The notes beneath the pieces were generated by a model. That model saw nothing but the letters and a program-made list of their open reading frames with translations, did not search any database and was not told where the DNA came from. A program made the position numbers and the translations under genes. DNA of 64,000 nucleotides from Molossus alvarezi (lineage: Eukaryota; Chordata; Mammalia; Chiroptera; Molossidae), in contig CM073890.1 in the NCBI GenBank assembly GCA_037176705.1, forward strand, positions 93,362,591-93,426,590, read 5' to 3'. This document shows, piece by piece, positions 11,951 through 24,429 of this stretch (its first letter is position 1; every line of letters starts with the position of its first letter).

Positions 11951-12190
11951 TGTACTCACTATCGCTGAGGACTTCATTATTTTGCCACACCCCCATTATG
12001 AGAAATTCCTCACTGTGCTTAGTATCAGGAGTGGTTTTGCTCCTGCTACATCAGTTTCAGGCTCATCTCCTTCTTTATATTAGCTGCTGAGACATTTAGA
12101 GCAGACTTTGTAACCCAACGTGAGCAAAAGACCTACCCTTACAGCACACATTGCATGTAGGAATGTTGCAGAATCACCTCCCAAAAGTCA
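11951..12190. other. Intergenic, no gene seen
   Basis: Sequence between the ORF1-only LINE and the probable LTR. It may belong to the same older retroviral relic, but nothing diagnostic is visible. Confidence 0.3.
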
Positions 12191-12905
12191 GGTTTATGTG
12201 CCCCATCGATGACCTAGTAAGCTAAAAGACTGAGACACCAGTACTTGGAGATAGAGAAATGTTTGATGTGGCTATAAAGTGTGGACAAAAAAGGGGCCGC
12301 ATACTAAAACTGACAAGCTCAGGGGAGGCCTGCATTCTTACAAACTCAGAGACGGAAAGTAACCACAGAGGATGGTCTAAAAGTAAAACGTCCTAACTAA
12401 AAGTGAGTCATGGTGGGTAGTCATGTCCTAGGCTGGTATCTTTCCTGACAAAGGTCAATCTTTATTGTAACTGAGCCTGTCTGTTGTCCTTTTGCATCTG
12501 TGATAACATACCTTTGGAATGTCAGAGTGATCCTGCATTTTCCAGACCCCTCCGAGCACAATCATTGCACCAGAGCAGAAGACCACAGAACCTCTCACTG
12601 TTATTATTATCATGTTAGCTATCTCATACCCACCAATGTAAAAGAAGTGTCTAGTCCTTTTACTTTTAATCCAATCCCAGAGTTCCTTGCTTTGCTTTCT
12701 CTCACCTCCCTAATCTATCACCAGTGGGTTTCATGTAACACCCTATGTCTTCGCCTTTGATTCAGATGTATAAAACAGGTGGTAAAACTGGAATTTTCAG
12801 AGCATTTTCTCATTCCGTTGAAATTTTGGTTTCCAGCAATTATTGTTAGTTTGGCTCAAATAAATTTATAAAAGTTTTCTACAGGTTCGGACATTTCTTA
12901 CCTTG
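12190..12905 (+). mobile_element. Probable solo LTR of an old endogenous retrovirus
   Basis: The 3' part has LTR-like order: TATA-like TGTATAAAAC near 12768, then about 90 nt on an AATAAA in CTCAAATAAATTTATAAAAG near 12855, and a C/T-rich end. No gag, pol or env frames follow. Family and left boundary are not determined. Inference from layout only. Confidence 0.4.
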
Positions 12906-14599
12906 ACAAACGTAAGGAAACTGAGCGAGAAGTCTGTTTCTTTAGTCATAGATAATGCTTTTCGGCATCAGACTCCTGGGTGTCGGCCACTGGCCGCAGC
13001 GACCTTGAAGACATTCGTCCTTCTGCAAAACAAACTCCTAAATTCTCAGAGTGACCCTGAACTTATCTCCTCCTGCTTGACAAAGAGACACTTCATCAGC
13101 GACTGATGACTAGGTTGTGAGAACAAAAGCAGTGGAGCAGGAAGAGCAGTTAACATGTGAACAAAGGTCTAATTAAGAATTAATTACTTAAATCTAGCTG
13201 CCAAAAGCACCAGGGGAATTATAATCCTAGCTTCATTTGTCTCTTTTCTATCCTCAGTCAGAGCCCAGTACCCTCATCCTCTAGCTTTCTATTTAATTTA
13301 TCTCTTTGTATCATGTATACTATGGTAAATAATCTTAAATACTTTCTAGGACCAGAAGGGCCATAAGTAAATAAATATGTGTCCATACACATTCTAAATG
13401 TGAATATATGAAGCAGTGATCTTTGACTGGGTCAGTTATGTTTTCACACCATGTCTACCTACCACAAGTAATACTCAACAAGTAATTCAAATGTACTACC
13501 CTAAATTATTGCTATGTTATAATATTTGCAGCCCACAACACTTAATATGTCATAAATAATTAGTGGCAAAGGCATTTATATCCCAAGTAACTGCTTCAGG
13601 ATCTGAATTCAGCCATATGATCCCTACGGCCTTGCTGGACTGATTCACACCTCTTAGTGTGTGAGCAGAATTTGCTAGATTGCCCTCAAGAGGAAACAAA
13701 AGTATTTCCTCCCTCAAGGTACTCTCTGACTATAAAAACATCAATGGTTTGTTTTCAAAGTTGGAGGTGGGGGAAGAGAGGGGACAAGCATAGGATGGAA
13801 ACAGGGAGAAAGAATACTTTTGATATGACTCTAACTATCTGATCATAGAAAGACATGTATAACTGTTTCCAGTTTTTGAAATGGAAAATCAGATGCAAGT
13901 TAGATTGTCACCAGAACAGGACTGGGATCGAGGCAGTTCTGCCCTGGCACAGTCTGGAATGTGTGGGTTCTTGACTTCCTACAGGAAAGGTTTTACAACA
14001 CAAGTACAAGTGATTTTGAAAGTATGTTCATTAAAGCTGGGGAATAATGAAACAAATGAAGGGCTTAAGATAGAAGAGGCAAGATTACAGCAGGCTTGAA
14101 CCCAGGAGGAGCTGCCTGGGCCCTTTGGAAAGAAAGTCACAGAAGCAAAAAAGTAAGCCAGCTGGGCTGCATGGACTCGGGAAACAAGTCAAAGGAGCAA
14201 AAGGAGGGCCCTTGGAGACAGGTTCAGGGGGTTAGCTGTGGACAAGCTGACACTACCCAGTGCTCCCCTGGTTGCAAGTCTCCTGGGAACCTTTAGAACT
14301 TAGGAGAAAGAAAGCAAAGATACCCACCTGAGGAGAGAAGAGGGAGGAAGGCATGGGCATGCTCAAGAGAAAGAGCACATCCTTGGTCCTTTGTCTTAAG
14401 GGTTTTTCTCTGTTTTCTAAAGGCAGAAATTTTAGGGACAGGTCTCATGGAAGGATCTCAGTGGAATAATCATTAGCTTTCCAGATGTGTCCTTTAATAT
14501 GCTGATTCATCAAATGAGCATATAGAGGTGTCAGGGTCATTCTCTGGTCAGTTTCGCCTTCAAAGCATGTCACCCAAGAGGGACCCAGGCAGGTCTGCC

Positions 14600-14790
14600 T
14601 GCAGCATTGTCTGGAGCGTGTAAACCATTTGCTCCTACGTGTTCTTGGTTAGGGAAGATAAGACCTTGAGATTTATTATCTGACCATAAATTGCTCAGCC
14701 TCTTTAGCTATCTGTCTCAGTTTCCCCATTCCACTTGACAAGGAGTTTTTCTAGCTTCTTACTATCCTGCCTCAAGGCAACAGTGAAAAT
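14600..14790 (+). mobile_element. LTR-like dispersed repeat, copy A
   Basis: Shares an ordered series of blocks with 45590-45775: AACCATTTGCTC, a GGGAAGATA core, CTGTCTCAGTTTCCC and CTAGCTTCTTA. Pyrimidine-rich text of this kind is common near the ends of retroviral LTRs. Family unidentified. Confidence 0.5.
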
Positions 14791-14954
14791 TATACATCGT
14801 GTTTACCATATTAGAGTCAATAAACATTGACATGGGGACTAACATCAGGGAGACAACATTTTCTCAAATATTTCTCAAAATATTTCAAACAGAAACAAAC
14901 AAAGAGAGAGAGCAAAAGAGGGATAAGATAGGGCCAGCCAGAATAACAAGTAGT

Positions 14955-14992
14955 GTAATGAAAAGCCCTCCCTGTAATGAAAAGCCCTCCCT
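14955..14992. repeat. 19-bp tandem duplication
   Basis: GTAATGAAAAGCCCTCCCT occurs twice back to back (14955-14973, 14974-14992) without a mismatch. Confidence 0.95.
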
Positions 14993-15602
14993 TCAATTAT
15001 AAATAAAATAATGAAGATTCCCCAGCTTGATCTTCATGAAGAAAATTATTTCTAAGAAAAACATGGTTTTAATTTCTTAAGCTCTGATGATTACTCCAAG
15101 ATAAAGCTGACACAGGGAAGATTTATTTCCAACCAGTCATCACTTGTGATGAGTATATTTTTCAAAATGCTTCAGCTCACAGGGAATATAAAATTGTGAT
15201 CCCAAACCACCTCCTTGAGCTGTGGCTTAGGAAAGATTCCAAGGGAAAGTGCTGATATGGCAGGTAGTGGTGTTTGCTTCTACTATCAAAGCTTCAAAAG
15301 CACTGGGGATTTTTTTTGCTGGGGGGGGGAGGTGGGCTGTTGTTTGTTTGTTTGTTCATTTGGTAGAGTCTACCCCTGACATCAAAGCTCCAAGACAAAC
15401 AATATAGACTGAAATCTCAGATCTTGACACAAAGGTTTTAAACTTCCACAAACCTTGAATAGGTACAACTAAACCACATTTCCCAGAAACACAGAAGGTG
15501 TAGAAGAAAATTGAACTCCTAGAATTTCCATTCAGACATGAACAAAGAAATTGTTAAAATATCCTAGGAAAACATCTAAAGATATGATATGCAAAAGTTT
15601 CA

Positions 15603-15670
15603 CAACTTGTTCCACAAAGCACAGGACGCAATAAGTCAACTTGTTCCACAAAGCACAGGACGCAATAAGT
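15603..15670. repeat. 34-bp perfect tandem duplication
   Basis: A 34-nt unit beginning CAACTTGTTCCACAAAGC is repeated exactly at 15603-15636 and 15637-15670. The absence of differences suggests a recent duplication or a collapsed minisatellite. Confidence 0.95.
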
Positions 15671-15934
15671 GTGAAATGTGTTCAGCGATCAGAAGTCGCT
15701 GGCTGTGTACATAAAGAAGGTGGGGGTGATTGAGCCCAGCACCCCTGGCTCTGGCACACAGCCCTCGTGACCTCCACCCCTGTGGAGCGAGTCGGCCCAC
15801 ACTTGCTGCACTGTTCCTGTGTGTCTGGCTTCATTCTAGGCTTGAGGAATACTGATATAAGTAAAACTCTGTCCTCAAGGCCCTCACTATCTAGAGAAAA
15901 ACTAATCAAAAATGAATGCACGAGACAGCATAAC

Positions 15935-16059
15935 AGTGACCAAGAGTTTGGACTTAGAAATGAGATATCCAAGTACAAATCCTGACTCTGGTTTATGACT
16001 TATATTGGCTGTGTGACTTTTTTTTTTTTAAATCCTCATTTTTTGTTCAGATAGAGTGG

Positions 16060-16093
<34 letters not shown>

Positions 16094-16320
16094 AACATGG
16101 ACGTGAAAGGGACACTTGGAGTGGTTGCCACCCGCACGACCCAACCAGGGTTGGGGACAAACTGCACCTGAGGTACGGGCCCAGCCGGAGCCGAACCCAG
16201 GTCTCTCTGGACCGCAGGCTGACACTCTAACCGCTGAGCCAAACTGGTCAGAGCGGCTGTGTGACTTTGAGAACATTATTTAACATCTGTGCCTCAGTGT
16301 TTCATATACACACACACTCA
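15935..16320 (+). mobile_element. MIR SINE, interrupted
   Basis: MIR core text (AATCCTGACTCTG ... GGCTGTGTGACTTT) stops at 16020 and resumes at 16255 with TGTGACTTTGAGAAC and GTGCCTCAGTGTTTC. The gap is a Ves insertion. MIR is an ancient mammalian family, so the nesting order is as expected. Confidence 0.75.
16021..16254 (-). mobile_element. Ves SINE inside MIR
   Basis: Complete minus-strand copy. TSD GGCTGTGTGACTTT is perfect at 16007-16020 and 16255-16268. It contains a (GA)n run at 16063-16090. Confidence 0.97.
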
Positions 16321-16361
16321 CATATGTACGTGTATACATCCACCTATATATACACACAGTA

Positions 16362-16550
16362 CAGTTGACCCTTAAGCAACGTGCAAGTTCACTTATATGC
16401 AGATTTTTTTCAATAAACACAATCAGCCCTTCATATTTATGGGTTTCACATCCATAGATTCAACCAGCTGCAGATAAAACAGTATTTTACATCCCAAATA
16501 CTGTTTTCCATCCACAGTTAGTGAATCTGCAGATGCAAGGAGCCAGCTAC
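16362..16550 (+). mobile_element. Tigger-like DNA transposon remnant
   Basis: Starts CAGTTGACCCTTAAGCAAC after a TA, then GATTTTTTTCAATAAACAC and ATAGATTCAACCAGCTGCAG. It ends near GCAAGGAGCCAGCTACA, a worn version of the usual inverted end. Short, noncoding and diverged. Confidence 0.65.
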
Positions 16551-16559
16551 AGAGCCAAG

Positions 16560-18120
16560 TGTTTGATAAATAACTAAATAATTAATAAAATATGAACAAG
16601 GGCCTTAAGAGAACCATGCACTGCTCTGGAATGAACAAGAGGCATCTCCACCAGCCACAGGATAGCAGGAGTGGCCTATCAGAAGACGAAAGAGGATCTA
16701 TATTAGACTCAGTAAGAACAAGTCCAAATTAATCAGATGGACAAGACACAGAAGCGGTGGTCCTTAAACGCTTCCTCTGACATATCCAAAATGGCAAAGG
16801 AACTAGAAATGGAACTAGGGTTCCACCCAATTTATAGAAGAAATGTCCCTGTAGCTCTAGATTTAAAATTTAAGAGGAGTTTACACTCTATCCCTAACAT
16901 CTTTATGTTTGTTCCAAAATAACAGCAACAGTTTTTATTTCTCACCAATAGAACTGATGCTGAGACAGATGTGCCATGCCTCTCCTGGGGGTGGGACATG
17001 CCGTGATCTGGGAAGCAAGTGGCAGAAGAATGATGGTATAGAATTATTAGAAAAAGCGACATATTCAGAGTCGGTATTAGAGGGTACGCTAGTTGGAGTA
17101 TTGTTGGTTACGGAGTGAGCAGCAAGACCTCCAGACAAACACCACCCCAGGCCACGCCAGGAGGAAACTCCATAGCAGGCATCCTACAAAAAGCTCAGAA
17201 ACTACAGTGGGGAGTAGGAAAGGGAGCCTAGCAGAGATAACTAAGAATGACAGAAAAATAAAATGTATATGGATAGACAGATACTCCACCCCTGGCCCTT
17301 AATATTGAGAGCCCAGCTGTGATCAGAAAGAACAGATATATTACAGAAACTGTTGCAATTTCAAAAAAGGCATCAGTTGTGACTGAGCAATTTTATCTCC
17401 GAGGTGACTGCCCCCAAAATGTGGCTCCAGAGTGGTGTTTCTAGGCAGTTTCTAGGTACTCATTGTACCCAGAAAGGTTGTTTCATCAGCACTCTGAGTA
17501 TGAAGCAACCTCTCTGACTTTTGTTTGCATGACCCAAACTCACAGAAATATATAAATGTAAAGGAGAATGCTAATTCATCAACTTACAATGAGAAAAACA
17601 GCTTTCATTGAACTGGAATGCCAAATAACTATTGAGAAAACTATCTATCAAGCACTAAGCTATAAATACTTTATAGATGTTAGGTAGATGTCCGAGAAAC
17701 AAAGGAACTGTGAATGCTCATTGATATCACTGTACCTCTACATTTTCCTGACTCCCTCTCAGTCCTACTGGACAACTGAATGTGAGTAGAAGTGATGAGA
17801 GTCACTTCTGAGCAAGGTGGTTACATGTATGGTGTCTTCCCCACGTTCTCTTTCCCAAACATGCAGCTGATGTAAAGGAAATGGTGGGACAACAGACTAG
17901 GAGGAGAGGGAGGCAAAGGAGATGAAAGCTATCCTCCTTTCTAAAACCACATTCTCGAGGCTCAGGTCTGGCCAGACACGATTCCAGGCCTCCAGGTGAG
18001 CACAGGGAGACAAAGGCAGAGAGAGTCTGCCACAGGCCACCTGGAGGAGTACGAGGGCTGGCATGGGAAAAACACCAGTTCAGAGTTGACAGTGGGGCAG
18101 TTTATTTTATTTTTTTAAAT
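16560..18120. other. Intergenic, no gene seen
   Basis: Several 60-80 codon frames overlap on both strands at 16737-17302 without splice sites or domain signatures. No recent repeat recognised. Confidence 0.4.
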
Positions 18121-18367
18121 TCTTTTTTTTATCCTCACCCGAGGACATTTTTGCATCCATCTTCAGATAGAGCGGGAGGGAGAGAAGGGGGAAGAGAGAG
18201 AGAAGCATCGATGTGAGATAGACACACCAACTGGTTGTCACTCACATGACCCCAGCTGGGGCCGGGGACAAACTGTAACCGAGGTTCGTACTCTTAGCAG
18301 GAACCGAACCCAGGACTATCTGGTGCGCAGGCCGACATTCCAATGGTTGAGCCAAAATGGCCAGGGC
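18121..18367 (-). mobile_element. Ves SINE (left of a head-to-head pair)
   Basis: T-run and ATCCTCACCCGAGGACA tail at the left, head ending GGCCAGGGC at 18367. No clear TSD. Only 13 bases separate its head from the next copy's head. Confidence 0.9.
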
Positions 18368-18380
18368 GCCAGAGAAAAGG

Positions 18381-18626
18381 GCCCTGGCTTGTTTGGCTCA
18401 AAGGTTAGAGCATCAGCCCGGGTTCGATTCCCGGCCAAAGGCACATACCTGGGTTGCAGGTTTGATCCCCGGCCCCAGTCAGGGTTGTACAGGAGGCAAC
18501 CAGTCGATGTGTCTCTTTCACATCAACATTTCTCTTTCTCTCCCCGTCCCTCCCTTCCACTCTATCTAAAAATTAATGGAAAAATATCCTCAGGTGAGGA
18601 GTAAAAAAAATAAAATAAAAATAGTA
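18381..18626 (+). mobile_element. Ves SINE (right of a head-to-head pair)
   Basis: Plus-strand copy. TSD AGAGAAAAGG at 18371-18380 is matched by AGGAGAAAAGG at 18627-18637. The head lacks about 15 nt between GCATCAGCCC and GGGTTCGATT relative to other copies. Confidence 0.92.
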
Positions 18627-18639
18627 AGGAGAAAAGGTT

Positions 18640-21005
18640 GTGACCAAAGGAAAACATATTTTAAAATGTGGAGGGTATGAGCATACTAAGGGTTGGCAGA
18701 AGCAGAGAAGTAGAGGCTTGGGAATAGTCAAGGAATGATGAAGAAAGGGTCTTCATGGGTCATTAAAATATCTAAATCTTAAACCAAGTCAAAGTTTATG
18801 TTATCACAAATCCATTATTTTAATATGTCACACACAAACGTGGACATCTGAAACTGTACACTTGGAATCCTGCCTTATTTTCATTAGTGATTCTTTTGCA
18901 TCATACACATCTGTCATTCAAACTGGGTTATTTTAAATCCTTTAGGACATAGGTTTGATACAGAACTTTAATTTAATATATTTTCCCTTATTAACTAGAA
19001 TAAATCATGTGGAAACGGACAAATTCTTGGAACAAACAATGAATTTATATTTCGATTTTGAGATATGTGATCATGAAAGCATGAACTCTGCTATTGTCTT
19101 CAACCAGTTATTTCTTTCTTTTTTTTTTTTTTTTTTTTTTTACCAAAGAGAATATTGGTGATGCTACACAGACACAATAGAGTCATTTTTTCTTCTTTTC
19201 CTTCCCCGACCCACCGACGGCTGCCTGGAGTCATTTTTTTTTAAAACAACGTTCTTAAATAGTCCAGATGTTTAGCATACTCAATTTTTCAAGTTCGCTA
19301 CTTTTTTATTTGATTAAACATGGCTTTACCTTTGACCTTTTCCAAAAAAACTTCCACATAGCTTCCAGGAAACCTTTAAAACTGCTTATGTTACTTTGTA
19401 CTTGGGATCAGGAGTACTGCAGTATTTGATATTATTCTGAAGCCTCATAGGATTTATCTCCAGAGAGCCTTTAACTGTGAAAGATACCCTTGCTAGAACT
19501 AAGCCAAACAGTTTTTGCAAACACTATTTTTAAGCCTCAGAGTGGACCACAGAAATCCACCTTGAGACATAGAGACAATTTATAGATTTTATAAATTCTG
19601 AAACTCTTTCCCCTACTTTTCTGCACAGGAAAAAAATCCTTTTAATTTTTTTCCCCAGAAAATTACAAACTTACCATTCCCTTCTTCCAATCTCCTCTTA
19701 ATTCTATGGAATCCCCCCCCCCCCTTTTTTTAATGCTGAAATTCAACCCTTCTGAATTCCCAGTTTGTCCCACAGGGTTGAATGGAATGTTCAGCATTTT
19801 TGTGTATTATGCCTCATTAGGCAAGTAGTCAACCAAAATGGACATTTATGATAGACTTAGAGTTCTCTCACTTTAAGTAAGCACACACTCTAAACTTTGC
19901 AATAAAGCAAACTTCTAAATATTCACTAAGAGTTTTACACTGAACATAGACTATCAGAAAAAAAAATTATATAGCACCAGGGTCCACTAGCCAATGTTGT
20001 CACAAAGTCTGAAGGAGTCAGAATAACAGCAAATAGTTGAAATCCCTGGGAACATTACAACTAAAATATGACCTGTTATTTAATTAAGCAAATATTCTGA
20101 GGAAATACATGTAACGTTGTTGAAGGAGATAAGAGCATGACTCAGAAATGCATGAGCCACGCACTGCTTTGCGGTATCCGCTAATTCTACTCCATGTTCA
20201 TTAGCTGAAGAAGCACATGGAAATTCCAAGGAAGGCCGAAGATTATTCAGTGACTCAGAAGGAAAGCCTACTGCAAACTAGGAGAAAGAAACAAAGAAAC
20301 TCAAGTTATTCAAGCTTAGCAAGAAAAACCCAGAGGCTGCTGTTAGGCATACCAGGGGCAGACTGCTCCCCACTGGGACAAAACAGGAGGGGTTGTTGTA
20401 AATGCCAATTCGGGATTAGATACAAGAAAGGTTTAGTAACAATGGGGCCCTGTTAAACTTTAGCCTGCTCACCATTGTTTGAAAAGTGTGTGACCCTAGG
20501 CCCCCCCCAGGTCTCAGCACAGCAAAGTATCAGAGTAAAAACAGGAAAACAAATATAAAAGGGAGGAACAGGGATGTGTTTCTTGACAGGAGGATGTCAT
20601 GTCATAGAGGAAGGCTACTGAGAATCCTCTCTAATTCCAGTTTTCCCCAAAACTCCAGTCTTTCCGGCAAACTGCCCTGCTCCAGTGCTCCCATCAGCTC
20701 TGGGTCCTTCTCCCCTCTCTCTCCCCCTTTCTTCTTCCCTCCTTCCCACTCCCTCTCTCCTTCTTCACCTCCCTCTAATCTTCTCTCTTTTCCCCTCTAG
20801 ACTCTTTGTATTCCTCTCTCCCCCTCCCTCCACCCTCCGTCTGTTTCTCCACCCCCACACACACTGTTCCCATGGGTGAGGAGGTAGGGAACTGAGAATA
20901 CTTGTCGTACCACTGGGTTTTTTAACAGCACACTTTCATTTATACACACAGAACATTGTGGAACTGCGCTTTTCCATAAATGATACAAACTTCCTCACAA
21001 GCCCC
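18640..21005. other. Intergenic, AT-rich; no gene seen
   Basis: Holds a 20-odd-base poly(T) at 19116-19140, poly(C) near 19713 and a long pyrimidine-rich stretch at 20690-20860. ORFs here follow those low-complexity tracts. Confidence 0.45.
20690..20860. repeat. Pyrimidine-rich low-complexity tract
   Basis: Strongly C/T-biased strand with short TCTCCC and CCTCC motifs in no regular period. It causes the serine/proline-rich frames seen here. Confidence 0.8.
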
Positions 21006-21007
21006 AT

Positions 21008-21209
21008 GCAATGGACTGAATTGTCTCCCCCACAAAATGTATATGTTAGAGCCCTGGCCCTCAATGTGGTGGCATTTAGAAATGGGGCCTTTGGGAGGGA
21101 GGGTTAGATGAGACCGTGAGGGTGGGGCCCCCATGGTGAGATTAGTGTCCTTATTAAAGAGGGAGTGACGCCAGAGTGCATGTGCGCTCGCTCTCTCTCT
21201 CTCTCTCCC

Positions 21210-21253
<44 letters not shown>

Positions 21254-21483
21254 TCTCGCTCTCTCGCTCTCTCCCTCTCTCGCTCTCTCGCTCTCTCGCT
21301 CTCTCTGCCACATAAGAGCATAATAAGAAGCAAGACAAGGAAGAGAATTCTCACCAGGTACCAAATCTGTCAGCACCTAACCTGGAACTTCCAGTCTCCA
21401 GAATTATGAGAAGGTAAATTTGTGGCATGTAAGCCTCTCAGTCTATGGTATTTCGTTATGGCACCCACACTGGCCAATACGCC
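21008..21483 (+). mobile_element. MaLR-type (MLT1-like) solo LTR
   Basis: Ordered MaLR landmarks: TGGACTGAATTGTCTCCCCC, AATGTGGTGGCATTTAGAAA, GGGGCCTTTGGGAGG, GGATTAGTGTCC-like text, CAGTCTCCAGAATTATGAGA and TTTCGTTATGGCACCC. The body is expanded by a (CT)n array. No internal retroviral genes. Confidence 0.75.
21187..21306. repeat. (CT)n microsatellite with CG interruptions
   Basis: About 120 bp of CT dinucleotides broken by CCCT and TCGCTC variants. Lies inside the MaLR LTR. It generates Ser/Leu-only frames on one strand and Arg/Glu-only frames on the other. Confidence 0.95.
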
Positions 21484-21636
21484 CACTTGCACTTTTTGAA
21501 GTGCTAACATGAAGTGGGATAAGAGAAGATACAAACTTTCCACTTAAGAGGCAACGGATATTTTGGCTTAAAGAGTCCCTTCCAGATAAATACACAGTGA
21601 GTTCAAAGTTCAGACTCCTTCTAAGACTTGTCTCTC

Positions 21637-21830
21637 TTGCCCTGGCCAGTGTGGGTCAGTGAATTGAGCTTGTCCCTTAGACTGGTTCAATTCCTGGTCA
21701 GGGCACATGCTTGGGTTGTGGCTCGATCCCCAGTAGGGGCCGTGCAGGAGGCAGCCAATCCCCATTGATTCTCTCTCTCTAAAAATCAGTAAAAACATAT
21801 TTTAAAAACAAAACAAAACAAAAAAACCGC
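21637..21830 (+). mobile_element. Ves-type SINE, older head subtype
   Basis: Head GCCCTGGCCAGTGTGGGTCAG, then GGTTCAATTCCTGGTC (B-box-like) and CCAGTAGGGGCCGTGCAGG. The tail runs into AAAAC repeats. Flanking GTCTCTC at 21630-21636 and 21831-21837 is a possible TSD. Confidence 0.85.
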
Positions 21831-21839
21831 GTCTCTCCT

Positions 21840-23667
21840 CTCTTATTTCAAGAGGGCAAATGAAGAGGAACGTTGACCGCAAGTCTGGCCTCCAGTGTAC
21901 GACCTTCTGGATCATTCCACATCACACAGAAGCCAAGGGATTCTTGGGACTCTATCTGACCCTCTTAATGCTTACCTGCTGCCTTCAGCCTTTTCCACTT
22001 TGCTGCTTGGATGGTTCCATACTGGATACTGTGATTCACTTGGGTGTCTTGAAATGCTCTCGGTCTGTATCTAGGGAAAATAGAAACAAACCTTCTCGCT
22101 TTGGGAATACCCACCCTTGACAAATTTTTTGACTCCCTCTTCCTTTAGCCATGGAGGTCCACTTATGTGACCATTTCCCTCCCTTCCTCCTCCTGAACTT
22201 CCCTTTCTCCCCGGTCTTGGGTTAGAGTGTGTGAATGTGTACTTGAGTGTATGTGTCTGTCTCTCCTTCCCTCCCCTCTTCACTACCCCCCCACAAACGC
22301 ACATACACAACTTCTTGGAAACTTACAGTGTTATCTACTTTCTACTCCTATTGGGTAGAAAACACTGATTGTCACAATTTCCTTCAGAAGTTCTTTGATA
22401 CTGTTTTGGTAGTGGACATTCCCTGGGAAATAAGCCCTAACAGTGAAGGGGAGAGGAAGAACAGGAATTAGGACAAATAAAATTATTGTACCAGTTTAGC
22501 CAATTTATCTCTACTTAATGGGGCATAAATATGAAATAATCTAACTTTTTCCTAATCCTTGCTGTGATGTTATGATTTATAACAGGAAATAATATATTTG
22601 GTCTTCCATTCCTGGCACAGAGCTCCTCAAACCCTTGGCCTTTCCTAAGTGCGGAGAATAATCAAGGTGTCTTTTGTTAGGCTAACGAGGTGACTTTTGG
22701 GAAGCAGATGGACTCTCACTTCCCTAGATGGATGAAATGACTTCTAACCTACAATCACTGACGTGTCACAGAAAATCTCAAGGTCCCTTCTAAAGATCCT
22801 ATGATTCTGTGGAAACCAGGAAAGAAGAAGCAAGTTACATTGATGACATTAGGCAGATGATTAAAACTCATTACCCTTATTTTTGAATGAATTAAAGGTT
22901 TTTTTTCTCTAAAGTTGATCTCTTATCGACCAAACACTTATTTTCTACAAGTTATCAATGACTGAATCATTACTTTCCCCTTTCTTCTACTCCATCTTCT
23001 GTTTAACTCTCAATTTTAATCAGTATCTTTACTGCAAAATCAGTTCCTGCCAATGAATTTGGGCACCACATACACTATTTGTAATTTTAAAAGTGGTTAA
23101 TCTGAGCAGTGTTTGGCTTTTACAACTGTCTCTATATGCAAAAGGTGTAGTGATATCCAAGGATTTTTCCCTGAAATGTTTCTGGGTGTGTGTGATTAGG
23201 TAGTCTGCATCTTTAAAGAAATAAACTATATATGTATTTGTTAGAATCTTTGCAGAAGAATCAATTTAATAGTAAAATGCTGCCTCCTTCTGGATAAACT
23301 GTATCGGGCATGATACACTTATAAAGCTGCTATACAGCTATGTCATTTTACAAATAAAAATTTTTAAAAGAATTCAAATTCTAGTTTTTAAATTAAAAAA
23401 ATAAAATTAGAGGTCTAGTCTAACCCTTAGAAGAATACCTAGGTGTTCCCTTTGGGGCTGTAAAGAACCTAAACTACCTATCTTATGTAGCTGGTTTGGT
23501 TAGCTGACTCTCTTTTAAAGATCTCTGAAGACTAAACTGAAAAAGCAAAAAAATAGATGATAAAACTGCAATTAGCATAATTTTCCCTTTTACACCAGAC
23601 TACCTTACCTAACCCTCAGTTGGCACTGGCATTAATGCATGCACACATATTCATAATCCATGCCTGG

Positions 23668-23670
<3 letters not shown>
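21840..23670. other. Intergenic, no gene seen
   Basis: Mostly unique-looking AT-rich DNA with no gene model supportable. Frames near 21860-22471 lack splice sites and domain signatures. Confidence 0.4.

Positions 23671-23673
<3 letters not shown>

Positions 23674-23704
<31 letters not shown>
23674..23704. repeat. (GT)n microsatellite
   Basis: About 15 GT units, uninterrupted. Confidence 0.95.
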
Positions 23705-23707
<3 letters not shown>

Positions 23708-23744
23708 TACCTTGGTGTTCTAGTCTTAATTCTAACCCTAACCC

Positions 23745-23890
23745 TAATGTGGATTCTGGCAAGCCACTGAATCTCTCCAAGTCCCAGTTTCCTTATCTGC
23801 CACGGAGGATAATAAATCCATTGTTATCTACCCTCAAAAACACTTTGTGAGGCTCACTGAAAGCAACAAAGCACTATGTGAGGTATTAAA
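23745..23890 (+). mobile_element. MIR SINE fragment
   Basis: AAGCCACTGAATCTCTCCAA, CCCAGTTTCCTTATCTGCC and GGATAATAA follow MIR order. Diverged and truncated at both ends. Confidence 0.6.
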
Positions 23891-24429
23891 CTCCTTTGCT
23901 ATCTTTAAGGATTTAAACAGTCACATGCCCGAAATGAAAGAATAGAATCAGATTGGTGATGAACAGGAAGAAAAATACTGAACATGCCCTGTTTCTTGCA
24001 TGACCACAGTTAGTTTGGTAACACTCAAATCAACCCACTCTGCTATCTGGAGAAGCGCAGGAGGAGCTACAAATAAGGCCAGACCAGAGCTACACAAAAG
24101 TAAAATTGACTCTCAACTCTCCAGGGGCAGTTTCCCCACACAGAGCCATAAGAGCAGGTAGGTCTCATGAAGGGTGTTCTGGTCAGGAACGCAGAGCCAG
24201 CCCTGTTCCCTCAGCTTCATCCTTACACAAATATCCCCAAGCCCTGCCTGGAGCCCAGGCCAGAATGATCAAGTGCTGACTGTGCCCTGGTTCTTTTAAA
24301 GCGACTTTCATGACTCTCCATGGATCCTTCATCCAAAGTGGTACTAACCAAAATCCAAGCCAGCTAAGAGGCCAAAAGACACTCCAAATATTCTGACCCC
24401 TGCTCAGCCTCTCAGTTAGTGGGCATACA

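Larger units (their letters stand above)
13110..15600. other. Intergenic, no gene seen
   Basis: Unique-looking and old-repeat DNA. It holds two short tandem duplications and an LTR-like segment at 14600-14790. ORFs at 13657-14296 are short, lack splice signals and show no domain. Confidence 0.4.

Noticed and set aside
21104..21409. Arg/Glu and Ser/Leu repeat proteins
   Set aside because: Translations of the (CT)n microsatellite.
23733..23747. Telomere-like TAACCCTAACCCTAA
   Set aside because: Only about two and a half units beside a (GT)n tract; too short for an interstitial telomeric site.
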